In this document: one piece after another, positions 1 to 6,807 of the stretch
Layout: the number at the start of each line of letters is the position of its first letter
Numbering within the stretch: the stretch's first letter is position 1
NCBI GenBank assembly: GCA_024404275.1
Contig: JAKSQG010000014.1
Span: forward strand, 1-21,252
Reading direction: 5' to 3'
DNA: 21,252 nucleotides
Source of the DNA: Clostridia bacterium
GTDB taxonomy: Bacteria; Bacillota; Clostridia; Christensenellales; Aristaeellaceae
Notes under the pieces: generated by a model
Told to the model about the DNA's origin: nothing
Seen by the model: the letters and a program-made list of their open reading frames with translations, nothing else
The model's database searches: none
Translations under genes and position numbers: made by a program

Positions 1-509
1 ATTTGACCCTACTCGAAGATATTCTGCGCCATAACGCGCAGGACATCGCCGGATTGGCCCGGCTGCTGTACGTACTGGCAGGGTTACATCTCCAGCCGGA
101 AACCGCACATTATGCTCAGGATCTTTACTCACTCGGACGTATCCAAGAAAAACGCGGTCTCATTACCTCGGCCAGAAAATGCTACAAGGCTGCAGATTCC
201 GGTGCCGTCAGTGCTCTCAGCCGTGCGCGGCTTGCCCTTACTTATCAAAGGGAGGGAGAGTGGCAACAAGCTGCAAGCATTTGGCAGCTGATGATCCGTA
301 CTCATCAGGGTGGAGCGGAACCCTATATCGCTCTGGCCAAGCTGCAAGAGCATCGTTTTCATGATCCTTCGGCAGCTGCTGCGACCGTACGATCTGCGCT
401 GGTCTATATGACCGATCAGCCCTCCACCAGCAAAAACAAGCAGCTTTTTGACGATCTGACGCGGCGTTATCATCGTCTGCTGCACACCATCTCCCACCAA
501 ACCGTTTAA
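1..509 (+). CDS. YprB-type RNase H-like exonuclease with C-terminal TPRs (5' end missing)
   Basis: Only the last 168 or so codons are present, and the frame is open to the window edge. The TTG at 3-5 is probably an internal Leu codon, not a start. The visible N-terminus carries an HNAQD motif followed by a Leu-rich helix. This resembles the last catalytic block (HNxxD) of the RNase_H_2 / YprB family of DEDD-type 3'-5' exonuclease-like proteins. It is followed by helical TPR-like repeats (about residues 38-150, with LYSLGRIQEKRG and ARLALTYQREGEW-type units), as in Bacillus YprB. The likely role is cytoplasmic nucleic-acid processing; the substrate is unknown. Stop is TAA. The next gene follows after 26 bases, so the two probably share a transcript. 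The assignment rests on the short motif and the TPR tail, since the main catalytic part lies upstream of the window. Confidence 0.65.
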   Translation, partial: LTLLEDILRHNAQDIAGLARLLYVLAGLHLQPETAHYAQDLYSLGRIQEKRGLITSARKCYKAADSGAVSALSRARLALTYQREGEWQQAASIWQLMIRTHQGGAEPYIALAKLQEHRFHDPSAAAATVRSALVYMTDQPSTSKNKQLFDDLTRRYHRLLHTISHQTV

Positions 510-535
510 CTATCGCTACAAGGAGGAACATTTCA

Positions 536-1240
536 ATGGCATTCGGAGATACTTTCAGGGTACGTGCTTCTGTCGCCAAGCAACGCAAAGGTGATATTGA
601 AGGTGCAAAAGCCGATTATCAGCAGTATTATGACCGCGGGCTTATTCTCTCCTTTTATCTGATTCCATGGTCCATTCTGCTTCTCCGCGAAGGCGGCCAG
701 GAGAACCTGCTCAAGGTGAAGGAGATCCTTGTCAAAGCCCAAAAGGCACCCGACCTGAATCCCAACACCCGCAGCGATCTGCTGACCTATTTTGCCGTAG
801 CACAGTGGCTGTTGGGTGAAAAGGACAAAGCCGTGGAGCTGATGGAGCGTGTGCATCAGAAATCCCCCATGAGCAACACCTATACAGCACTCGGCTATAT
901 GTATATTGACACTGTCACCCCCGAAAAGGCATTGGAATTCTGTCTGAATGCCCTTGAGTATGATGATGAGGACCCTGTGCTGCTCGATAACGTGGGACAG
1001 ACCTATTATCGTGCCCTGCATGATCCTGAAAAAGCCCTGCCGTACTTCAAAAAGGCCATTGAGATCAAAGATACGCAGGTGGACACGCTGTGGTTCCTTT
1101 CCCGTTACGATCTGGAAGCCGGCGATAAAGCCGCCGCCATCGAAAAGCTGGAACGCTCTTTGGAAGGCCGTTTTGCCCCCCTCAATTACCGCAACCGTGG
1201 TGATATTGAGGCCGAGCTCGCCCGCTTGATGGCCGAATAA
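536..1240 (+). CDS. TPR-repeat protein
   Basis: This 234-residue protein is soluble, with no signal peptide or membrane segment. It is built from tetratricopeptide-like helical hairpins. The clearest are near residues 75-110 (AVAQWLLGEKDKAVELMERV), 118-150 and 152-182 (GQTYYRALHDPEKALPYFKKA), and 185-215. Such proteins are usually scaffolds for protein-protein contacts; no enzymatic motif is visible. The start is well set by AGGAGGAA at 521-528, seven bases before ATG 536. It lies 26 bases after the YprB-like gene and ends just before a strong terminator, so it is the last gene of that operon. A functional link with the exonuclease is only inferred from position. Confidence 0.8.
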   Translation: MAFGDTFRVRASVAKQRKGDIEGAKADYQQYYDRGLILSFYLIPWSILLLREGGQENLLKVKEILVKAQKAPDLNPNTRSDLLTYFAVAQWLLGEKDKAVELMERVHQKSPMSNTYTALGYMYIDTVTPEKALEFCLNALEYDDEDPVLLDNVGQTYYRALHDPEKALPYFKKAIEIKDTQVDTLWFLSRYDLEAGDKAAAIEKLERSLEGRFAPLNYRNRGDIEAELARLMAE

Positions 1241-1249
1241 ATGCACAGC

Positions 1250-1277
1250 AAAAAAGTCCGCTTTCGCGGACTTTTTT
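1250..1277. terminator. Bidirectional Rho-independent terminator
   Basis: A perfect stem GTCCGC (1256-1261) / GCGGAC (1266-1271) with loop TTTC is flanked by A6 on the left and T6 on the right, so a U-tract follows the hairpin on either strand. It sits between the convergent TPR gene and MATE gene and can end both transcripts. Confidence 0.9.
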
Positions 1278-1278
1278 A

Positions 1279-2691
1279 TTATGCCAGCTTTTTGTCCAAC
1301 CACTTTTTCTGACGGATACGTTTTCCGAGAAGCCCCTGCCGCACAAAGGCATCAACGACATAGGCGATCCACGGACCGGTCGCAGCCAGATAATAGCCGG
1401 GATACATCTGCTCCAGCGGGATGCAGAACACATAGGTCAGAATGGGGCGAAGAATGGTAACGCTCAGCAGCGCGCAAATCGCTACATAGCGCACATCGCC
1501 GGCACCGCGGAGACAGCCGGAATAGACCACGCGTCCGTTTTGCGGTATCATACCGAGGTTGCATACCCAGAAGGAAACGGTCACCATGCGGATGACGACT
1601 TCATCGGTGGTAAACAGCAGCGCCAGCTGACGGCTCAGGATAAAGATGACTACCATTAACAGTGTAGAGATTACAAAACCGATCTTCCTGCAGATCATCG
1701 CGTGTGCATAAGCCAGGTCCTTGCGTTTTGCGCCCAGGCTTTGTCCAACCAGCGATGTACCGGCCACCGCCACGCCATCCCCCAGCGTGAAGGACAGCGT
1801 TGTTACCTGCGAGGTGATTTGGTACGCGGCGAAAACCATAGTTCCGGCAGCAGCCACCATCTTGGCGTTGATGAAGAATCCGATGCGCAGGCAGGCGGAT
1901 TCCAGTACCGAGCCGCTGCCGACATTCATAAGGCTCTTCAGCGTTTCTTTGTCAAACTTCGGCAACTTCAGATGATAATAACCGTTTTTGCGGCAAACAT
2001 TGAAAATGGCGATGAGACAGGAAACGCAGGTACCCGATACTGTGGCGATCGCTGCTCCACGAACGCCCAGAGCGGGGAAACCGAAATGCCCGCCGATAAG
2101 CAGATAGTTGAGGCACACGTTCACCAGGTTGGCCGTGATATTGGTCACCATGGTGATTCGCGTCTCGCCAATGGCTTTAAGAGCTGCACAGATACACAGT
2201 GACCAGCTGTTGAACATCAAGCCAAGGGCGATGATACGGAAGTAAGCAGTACTCAATTCCAGTGTGTCTTCATTTGCACCGGCCAGGTTCATCAGGAACC
2301 CTGCTCCGAAGTAACCCAGCACCATCATGATAGCGCCAAGAACGGTTGCCAACGCGAGCGACTGGTTCAAGCAGTTGTTTGCACCCTCGGGGTTACCCGC
2401 GCCTTTTCTTCTGGCACAAATGGCGGTAGTGCCCACACACAGTGCCTGCATCACCACGAGCAGAATCATACGCGGTTGGCTGGTTAATCCCACCGAAGCG
2501 ATGGCTGCCGTTCCCAATGTTCCCACCATGGCGGTATCCACGGAGCTGATGATGCTCATCAAAGCGCCTTCCACAATGGAAGGCCAGGCAATGCGCAGGT
2601 TTTGTTTGTATAGGGCGGCTGATTCGCTTGCGGTAAGCTGGTTTCCGTCCCCGTCCCGCACACACATCAGCTTTTCAATTGATTTCAACAT
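1279..2691 (-). CDS. MATE family multidrug/metabolite efflux transporter
   Basis: This 470-residue integral membrane protein has about 12 hydrophobic segments and the usual MATE length. It would export cationic compounds in exchange for Na+ or H+. Diagnostic stretches are IAWPSIVEGALMSIISSVDT with MVGTLG near residues 34-59 (the first MATE half) and the internally repeated second half beginning around residue 245 (LMNVGSGSVLESACLRIG). FALVGQSLGAKR-type sequence appears as GTSLVGQSLGAKR near 309-322. The start ATG 2691 is preceded on the minus strand by AGAAGG. It is transcribed alone, from an extended -10 promoter at 2730-2738 to the shared terminator at 1250-1277. Substrate cannot be told from sequence. 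Family assignment is secure; the NorM/DinF/MepA subgroup is not. Confidence 0.9.
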   Translation of the reverse strand: MLKSIEKLMCVRDGDGNQLTASESAALYKQNLRIAWPSIVEGALMSIISSVDTAMVGTLGTAAIASVGLTSQPRMILLVVMQALCVGTTAICARRKGAGNPEGANNCLNQSLALATVLGAIMMVLGYFGAGFLMNLAGANEDTLELSTAYFRIIALGLMFNSWSLCICAALKAIGETRITMVTNITANLVNVCLNYLLIGGHFGFPALGVRGAAIATVSGTCVSCLIAIFNVCRKNGYYHLKLPKFDKETLKSLMNVGSGSVLESACLRIGFFINAKMVAAAGTMVFAAYQITSQVTTLSFTLGDGVAVAGTSLVGQSLGAKRKDLAYAHAMICRKIGFVISTLLMVVIFILSRQLALLFTTDEVVIRMVTVSFWVCNLGMIPQNGRVVYSGCLRGAGDVRYVAICALLSVTILRPILTYVFCIPLEQMYPGYYLAATGPWIAYVVDAFVRQGLLGKRIRQKKWLDKKLA

Positions 2692-2729
2692 AATGCCTTC
2701 TTCTATACTCTGATTTTCAAAACCGTACT

Positions 2730-2738
2730 ATTATACCA
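2730..2738 (-). promoter_or_regulatory. Extended -10 promoter of the MATE gene
   Basis: The minus strand reads TGGTATAAT, a consensus TATAAT (2730-2735) preceded by the TGn extension. The hexamer 17 bases further up (TGGAAC) is a poor -35, as is common for extended -10 promoters. It lies about 40 bases upstream of the MATE start. Confidence 0.65.
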
Positions 2739-2872
2739 TAGCTGTAAAGCAAGTTCCAGTCCTATGCAAACATATTTCAAACAAACCCGCAAATTACGTA
2801 TCCATTTCCAACAGTGACAATGATTGCAAAAACAAGGTGTTGAAAAAAAGAAAAAATAACTTAAATTTGTGC

Positions 2873-2901
2873 TTGACATTCCATCCCCTTTCTGCTATAA
2901 T
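2873..2901 (+). promoter_or_regulatory. Consensus vegetative promoter of tRNA-Pro
   Basis: TTGACA at 2873-2878, a 17-base spacer, and TATAAT at 2896-2901 match the sigma-A/sigma-70 consensus exactly. The A/T-rich stretch at 2839-2869 directly upstream has the look of an UP element, as expected for a stable-RNA promoter. Transcription should start near 2908. Confidence 0.92.
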
Positions 2902-2908
2902 TCTTCTT

Positions 2909-2942
2909 GCTTCAGGGGAGTCAGAAAGATTCCTGAGGAAGC
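2909..2942 (+). other. Hairpin in the 5' leader of the tRNA-Pro precursor
   Basis: GCTTC at 2909-2913 pairs with GAAGC at 2938-2942, and the inner CAGG/CCTG-type bases can extend the stem with small bulges. The hairpin begins at the predicted transcription start and ends 10 bases before the mature tRNA. It is probably a 5' leader structure removed by RNase P. Confidence 0.5.
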
Positions 2943-2952
2943 AAATGTGGAT

Positions 2953-3029
2953 CTGGGTGTAGCGCAGCTTGGTAGCGTGCTTGAATGGGGTTCAAGAGGT
3001 CGAGAGTTCAAATCTCTCCACCCAGACCA
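2953..3029 (+). tRNA. tRNA-Pro (anticodon GGG), CCA encoded
   Basis: A full cloverleaf can be drawn by hand. The acceptor stem is CTGGGTG (2953-2959) with CACCCAG (3019-3025), discriminator A3026 and genomic CCA (3027-3029). The D stem is GCGC/GCGT, closing AGCTTGGTA. The anticodon stem is CTTGA/TCAAG with loop ATGGGGT, giving anticodon GGG at 2987-2989 and G37, typical of proline tRNAs. The T arm is GAGAG-TTCAAAT-CTCTC. It reads CCC and CCU codons. It has its own promoter and terminator and stands as a single-gene unit. Confidence 0.97.
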
Positions 3030-3030
3030 A

Positions 3031-3058
3031 AGAAGTGATGTAAATCACTTCTTTTTTG
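3031..3058 (+). terminator. Rho-independent terminator of tRNA-Pro
   Basis: A perfect 9-bp stem AGAAGTGAT (3031-3039) / ATCACTTCT (3044-3052) with loop GTAA is followed by a run of T (to 3057). It starts two bases after the CCA end of the tRNA. Confidence 0.9.
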
Positions 3059-3077
3059 TTGCTTTTTTACACATATG

Positions 3078-3110
3078 AAGCGCCCGGGCCTTTCTTTGGT
3101 CCGGGCGCTT
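3078..3110 (-). terminator. GC-rich hairpin 3' of the sugar ABC operon
   Basis: A 13-bp stem (3078-3090 with 3098-3110, one G-T pair, loop TTTCTTT) lies 33 bases after the ATPase stop codon on the minus strand. The stem is very stable, but no clear U-tract follows on the minus strand. It may therefore be a transcript-end stabiliser or a weak terminator rather than a classical one. Confidence 0.5.
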
Positions 3111-3143
3111 TCCATGATGCAGTTGTTTTATCGGAAACGATCG

Positions 3144-4274
3144 TTATTCCCCGCAGCAAAGGTTCAGCTTGCTTTCAGCATCAAAGAAATGCATCACCTT
3201 GCCGCTGAAGGTAATGTTCAGCCTGGCGCCGGCAACAAGACCGGAACGCTGAGCGCTGCTCAGGTTCAGAGTAGGTACACGCACAATGAGGCGGGTGCCG
3301 TCCTCGGTATACACGTGCAGATGCAGCTCGCTGCCCATCATTTCGTTGACCTCGAGTGTGCAGGGAATGCTGCTTTCAGAGGCGCTGTCTGCCAGCACAA
3401 TGTGCTCCGGCCGCACACCAAGGATGATCTCGCGACTGCCTACATCTCCCTCGAGCAGCAGCTCTCGCTTCTCTCCATCCACCGGCAGTCTGGCCCCAAA
3501 GGGACTGACCGTATAGTTGTCACCGCTCCGGGTCAGTTTGGTGGGAATCATATTCATCTTGGGTGCGCCGATAAACTCCGCTACAAAGATATTGCGGGGC
3601 ATCTCAAACACTTCCGTCGGCGTACCGACCTGCTCAATATAACCATCCTGCATGATCACGATCCGGTCGCCCAATGTCATGGCTTCGGTCTGGTCATGTG
3701 TCACATAAATGAATGTGGTATTCAGCTTCTGACGCAGCAGAATGATTTCCGCTCGCATCTGATTGCGCAGTTTGGCATCCAGGTTGCTCAGCGGCTCATC
3801 CATCAGAAAGACCTTTGAATTACGCACCATGGCGCGGCCAATGGCCACGCGCTGGCGCTGACCACCCGACAAGGCGCGGGGTTTGCGTGTCAGATAATCA
3901 GTAATGCCCAGAATCTCGGCAGCATTGGTCACCTTTTCATAGATCTCGTCTTCCGGCATCTTTTTGAGCCGCAGAGAGAAGGCGATATTGTCATACACCG
4001 TCATATGGGGATAGAGCGCGTAGTTCTGGAAGACCATGGCGATATCGCGATCCTTGGGCTGCAGGTCGTTGACCACTTCACCGTCAATCTCCACCGTGCC
4101 CTCGCTGATATCCTCCAGACCGGCCACCATGCGCAGCGTGGTGGATTTGCCGCAGCCGGAGGGGCCGACAAACACCACAAACTCTTTATCCTTGATATCC
4201 AGGTTAAAGTCGTGTACGGCAGTCACTTTGTTATCATATATCTTTTTGACACCCGTCAGCTTTACACTTGCCAT
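3144..4274 (-). CDS. Sugar ABC transporter ATP-binding protein (MsmX/UgpC/MalK type)
   Basis: This 376-residue ATPase energises import of oligosaccharides through the two permeases encoded just upstream. Visible motifs are Walker A GPSGCGKST (37-45), Q-loop Q83, signature LSGGQRQR (135-142), Walker B VFLMDE (155-160), D-loop SNLD (163-166) and switch His193 in THDQTEAM. The C-terminal third is the TOBE/OB-like region typical of this family. The reading frame opens at 4316, but the start at 4274 (MASVKLTG) is chosen because AGAAAGGAGAA lies just upstream at good spacing. It begins 25 bases after the MalG-type gene, so it is the last gene of the operon. In many Bacillota this ATPase is encoded elsewhere and shared; here it is local, though it may still serve other transporters. 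Confidence 0.95.
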   Translation of the reverse strand: MASVKLTGVKKIYDNKVTAVHDFNLDIKDKEFVVFVGPSGCGKSTTLRMVAGLEDISEGTVEIDGEVVNDLQPKDRDIAMVFQNYALYPHMTVYDNIAFSLRLKKMPEDEIYEKVTNAAEILGITDYLTRKPRALSGGQRQRVAIGRAMVRNSKVFLMDEPLSNLDAKLRNQMRAEIILLRQKLNTTFIYVTHDQTEAMTLGDRIVIMQDGYIEQVGTPTEVFEMPRNIFVAEFIGAPKMNMIPTKLTRSGDNYTVSPFGARLPVDGEKRELLLEGDVGSREIILGVRPEHIVLADSASESSIPCTLEVNEMMGSELHLHVYTEDGTRLIVRVPTLNLSSAQRSGLVAGARLNITFSGKVMHFFDAESKLNLCCGE

Positions 4275-4299
4275 ATTGATTCTCCTTTCTTGTTGCCCG

Positions 4300-5178
4300 T
4301 CATCCCTTGACGGCACCGCCGGTCACACCCTCGACATAATACTTCTGCAGGCACAGGAACAGCACAGTGACCGGGATGGCCACCAGCACGCCGCCGGCAC
4401 AGAAGAGCGTGTAATTGTTGGCGATCTGGTCTTTGTTCAGCCATCCGTACATACCGACCGCGACGTTTTTGCCGGCGCTGGCGCCCATGGACACATACTG
4501 TGCAAAGACAAAGTCGCCCCAGGGGCTCATAAAGGCCGTCAGAACGGTATAAATGACAATGGGCTTGGACAGCGGAAGAATGATCTTTTTGAGCACCTGA
4601 AAGCGCGTAGCGCCGTCCACGCGTGCCGCCTCGTCGAGGGATTTGGGAATGGTGTCAAAGAAACCCTTGGACACATAATAAAGCATACCGGAGGAGGCAA
4701 CGTACACCAGGATCAATCCGGGTACGGCATTGGCCTGCGTCATGCCCAGATCGGCCAGCACGCGGTAGAGGATGATCATTGTCAGCATGCCCGGGAACAT
4801 GCCCAGGATCAGCATCAAGCGCATCAGCAGCTTGCGCCCTTTGAAACGGAAACGGCTCAGCGCGTAGCTCATACACAGCACGATGAACGTCTGAAGAACA
4901 GAAGAAACCAGCGCAATGATAAAGGTGTTCAGATACCATTTGGGAAAATCCGTCTGGAAAAGCCTGAGATAGTTATCAATGCCCCAGCGTTTGGGGATCA
5001 CATAGCCGACCGGCATGGTATTTTCCACGCGGAAGGATTGAAGCAGAATGCAGATAAAGGGAATCAGCCAGACAACGGAGATGACCGCCAGCAGCACATA
5101 AATGGCGGTATTGCTGATTCTGCGGGAGGTTTTCAGGCCCATGTGCTTCTTGGGGGCCATCACAGTATTCTCACTCAT
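4300..5178 (-). CDS. Sugar ABC transporter permease, MalG/GanQ type
   Basis: This 292-residue inner-membrane protein has about six transmembrane helices, the MalG norm. The cytoplasmic EAA loop that docks on the ATPase is visible at residues 183-202 (EAARVDGATRFQVLKKIILP). The C-terminus ends GGAVKG, as in many MalG/AraQ proteins (VxGGxxG). The start codon overlaps the stop of the MalF-type gene by one base (TAATG), and its AGGAGG lies inside the upstream gene, so the two are translationally coupled. The pair forms the membrane channel. The substrate is inferred as galacto- or malto-oligosaccharide from the neighbouring hydrolases. Confidence 0.93.
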   Translation of the reverse strand: MSENTVMAPKKHMGLKTSRRISNTAIYVLLAVISVVWLIPFICILLQSFRVENTMPVGYVIPKRWGIDNYLRLFQTDFPKWYLNTFIIALVSSVLQTFIVLCMSYALSRFRFKGRKLLMRLMLILGMFPGMLTMIILYRVLADLGMTQANAVPGLILVYVASSGMLYYVSKGFFDTIPKSLDEAARVDGATRFQVLKKIILPLSKPIVIYTVLTAFMSPWGDFVFAQYVSMGASAGKNVAVGMYGWLNKDQIANNYTLFCAGGVLVAIPVTVLFLCLQKYYVEGVTGGAVKG

Positions 5179-6719
5179 TACTGGAAATCCTCCTCATTTT
5201 TGATGGACGGCAGCAGGTTGTAGACCACCAGCGAAATGATAGCCACGACCAGGAATACCAGAATACCGACCACCGAAGCCAGATAATAGTTCGCCTCCGC
5301 GCCCTGTGTGATCTTAAACAGCCAGGTGATCAGCAGATCGGTGTAACCTACCGTGCCGGGAGCGGTAGACAGGTTGTTGGTCGGGGCGCCGCCCGTGAGC
5401 AGATAGATCACATTGAAGTTGTTCATGTTGCCCGTGAAACTGGTCAGCAGATAAGGACCCGTCACAAACAGCATATAGGGCAGCGTAATCTTGGAATACT
5501 GCTGCCAGCCGCTGGCGCCGTCGATGCGGGCAGACTCATACAGATCGGCCGGAATATTCATCAGAATGCCGGTGGTGATCAGCATCAGATACGGAATGCC
5601 GATCCAGATGTTGATGATGATTACGGTAATGCGCGCCCAGGTGGGATCCGTCCAGAACGGCAGCAGATGATCCATATCAATGATGCCCAGATCCATCAGC
5701 AGACCGTTGACGATGCCGTTGCTGGCAAACATTTTGGATACATAAAGCAGCGAAATAAACTGCGGAATGGCCACTGTCATCACCAGTACGGTACGCCAGC
5801 CTTTTTTGAAATGAATGCCTTTTTTATTGATGGCCATGGCCACCATCATGCCCAGGAAATAGTTGGTGAAGGTCGCAAAGAACGCCCAGATCAGCGTCCA
5901 CGCCAGCACCTCGCCAAAGGTCGCGGCATAAGAAGAGGAACCGTTGGTCCAGTTGAGCATGGTATTGAAATTATCCAGGCCCACCCAATGGAACAGGTTG
6001 TTGGTATAACCGTTGTTGGCACCGCAATAGTTGGTAAACGCGACCAGAATCATGAAGATGATGGGCAAAACGGTAAATACCAGAATGCCCGTCATCGGCA
6101 GCGCCAGCAGCGTTTTGTGGAACTGATCATCCACCAGCGAGCGCAGGTCTTCCTTGCCGCTCCTGAGCTTTTTTCCGCTCTTGAGGATGCGTTCCGCCGT
6201 CAAGTTCTGCTTCACATTCACACGCCAAGTGTAAATAAACGCGATGATGAAGAAGATGGTCAGTACGCTGTAAAGCAGGATGCGGAAGGAATTGTCATGA
6301 TAGATGGTCACTGTCGCCGTACCGCGAAGGCCGCTGGCCACTTTTTCGGTCGTCGGACCCTGTTTACCCAACGATGGCATCATACCCAGATAATAGCCTC
6401 CGAAGAGTACCATGTACCCGATAAAAACAACTTCGAACAGCAGGAACAAAACTCCTCGCAGGATCTGTCCGCGCGCAAAACAGCCAAAGCCCATCACCAG
6501 ATAAGAGACTTTGGTCTTCCAGTCCCCTGTTACAAAACCCATACAGATGTCACGAGCTTCGCCCGCAATTTTCAAAGCCGCCTGTTTGATGCCGGTAAGA
6601 AGCATCAGGAAAAAGGCGGCCGTTTTTCGGGGAATGGAACAGAGAAAGCTCAGCAGTTTCAAGCCGAACCGCTTTCCCTTTTTCATCCGCAGATATTCAA
6701 GGTCTGTGTATTTAACCAT
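5178..6719 (-). CDS. Sugar ABC transporter permease, MalF/GanP type
   Basis: At 513 residues this is long for the family in Gram-positives and close in length to E. coli MalF (514, from memory). The N-terminal 110 residues hold basic stretches and additional hydrophobic segments (about 32-45, 72-82, 90-110). Then come a short outside loop with TATVTIYHDN (135-143), a helix (148-165), a basic cytoplasmic linker (170-200) and the canonical permease core (205-505). The EAA loop is at 395-416 (ESARIDGASGWQQYSK). It pairs with the MalG-type protein. The start is supported by GAGGGAG upstream of ATG 6719. A hairpin at 6743-6770 separates it from the highly expressed binding-protein gene. Confidence 0.93.
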   Translation of the reverse strand: MVKYTDLEYLRMKKGKRFGLKLLSFLCSIPRKTAAFFLMLLTGIKQAALKIAGEARDICMGFVTGDWKTKVSYLVMGFGCFARGQILRGVLFLLFEVVFIGYMVLFGGYYLGMMPSLGKQGPTTEKVASGLRGTATVTIYHDNSFRILLYSVLTIFFIIAFIYTWRVNVKQNLTAERILKSGKKLRSGKEDLRSLVDDQFHKTLLALPMTGILVFTVLPIIFMILVAFTNYCGANNGYTNNLFHWVGLDNFNTMLNWTNGSSSYAATFGEVLAWTLIWAFFATFTNYFLGMMVAMAINKKGIHFKKGWRTVLVMTVAIPQFISLLYVSKMFASNGIVNGLLMDLGIIDMDHLLPFWTDPTWARITVIIINIWIGIPYLMLITTGILMNIPADLYESARIDGASGWQQYSKITLPYMLFVTGPYLLTSFTGNMNNFNVIYLLTGGAPTNNLSTAPGTVGYTDLLITWLFKITQGAEANYYLASVVGILVFLVVAIISLVVYNLLPSIKNEEDFQ

Positions 6720-6742
6720 CGATCGCTCCCTCTTTCAAAACA

Positions 6743-6770
6743 GCCGGAGCCGGGCTCACCCGACTCCGGC
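6743..6770 (-). promoter_or_regulatory. Intercistronic hairpin between binding-protein and permease genes
   Basis: GCCGGAG-C-CGGG (6743-6754) pairs with CCCG-A-CTCCGGC (6759-6770), leaving one C-A mismatch and loop CTCA. On the minus strand it is followed only by TGTTTTG, so it is probably a partial terminator or an RNA-decay block. Such structures let the binding protein be made in excess over the permeases. Confidence 0.65.
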
Positions 6771-6807
6771 CGCTGCAGCCGTTCGCCGTATCGCGGCGGA
6801 AGAATTG

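Noticed and set aside
2739..2868. Possible small gene in the 261-base gap between MATE and tRNA-Pro
   Set aside because: AT-rich with no ribosome binding site plus open frame; explained by the MATE promoter and the UP-like region of the tRNA promoter.
2869..3078. Short plus-strand open frame across the tRNA
   Set aside because: It runs through the promoter, the whole tRNA-Pro and its terminator; no ribosome binding site.
4275..4316. Longer start for the sugar ATPase
   Set aside because: The extension includes the ribosome binding site of the ATG at 4274 and does not match the family N-terminus.
4036..5223. Long plus-strand open frames antisense to the permease and ATPase genes (also 5667-6827)
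   Set aside because: His/Gln-rich shadow translations of well-supported minus-strand genes; no start signals.
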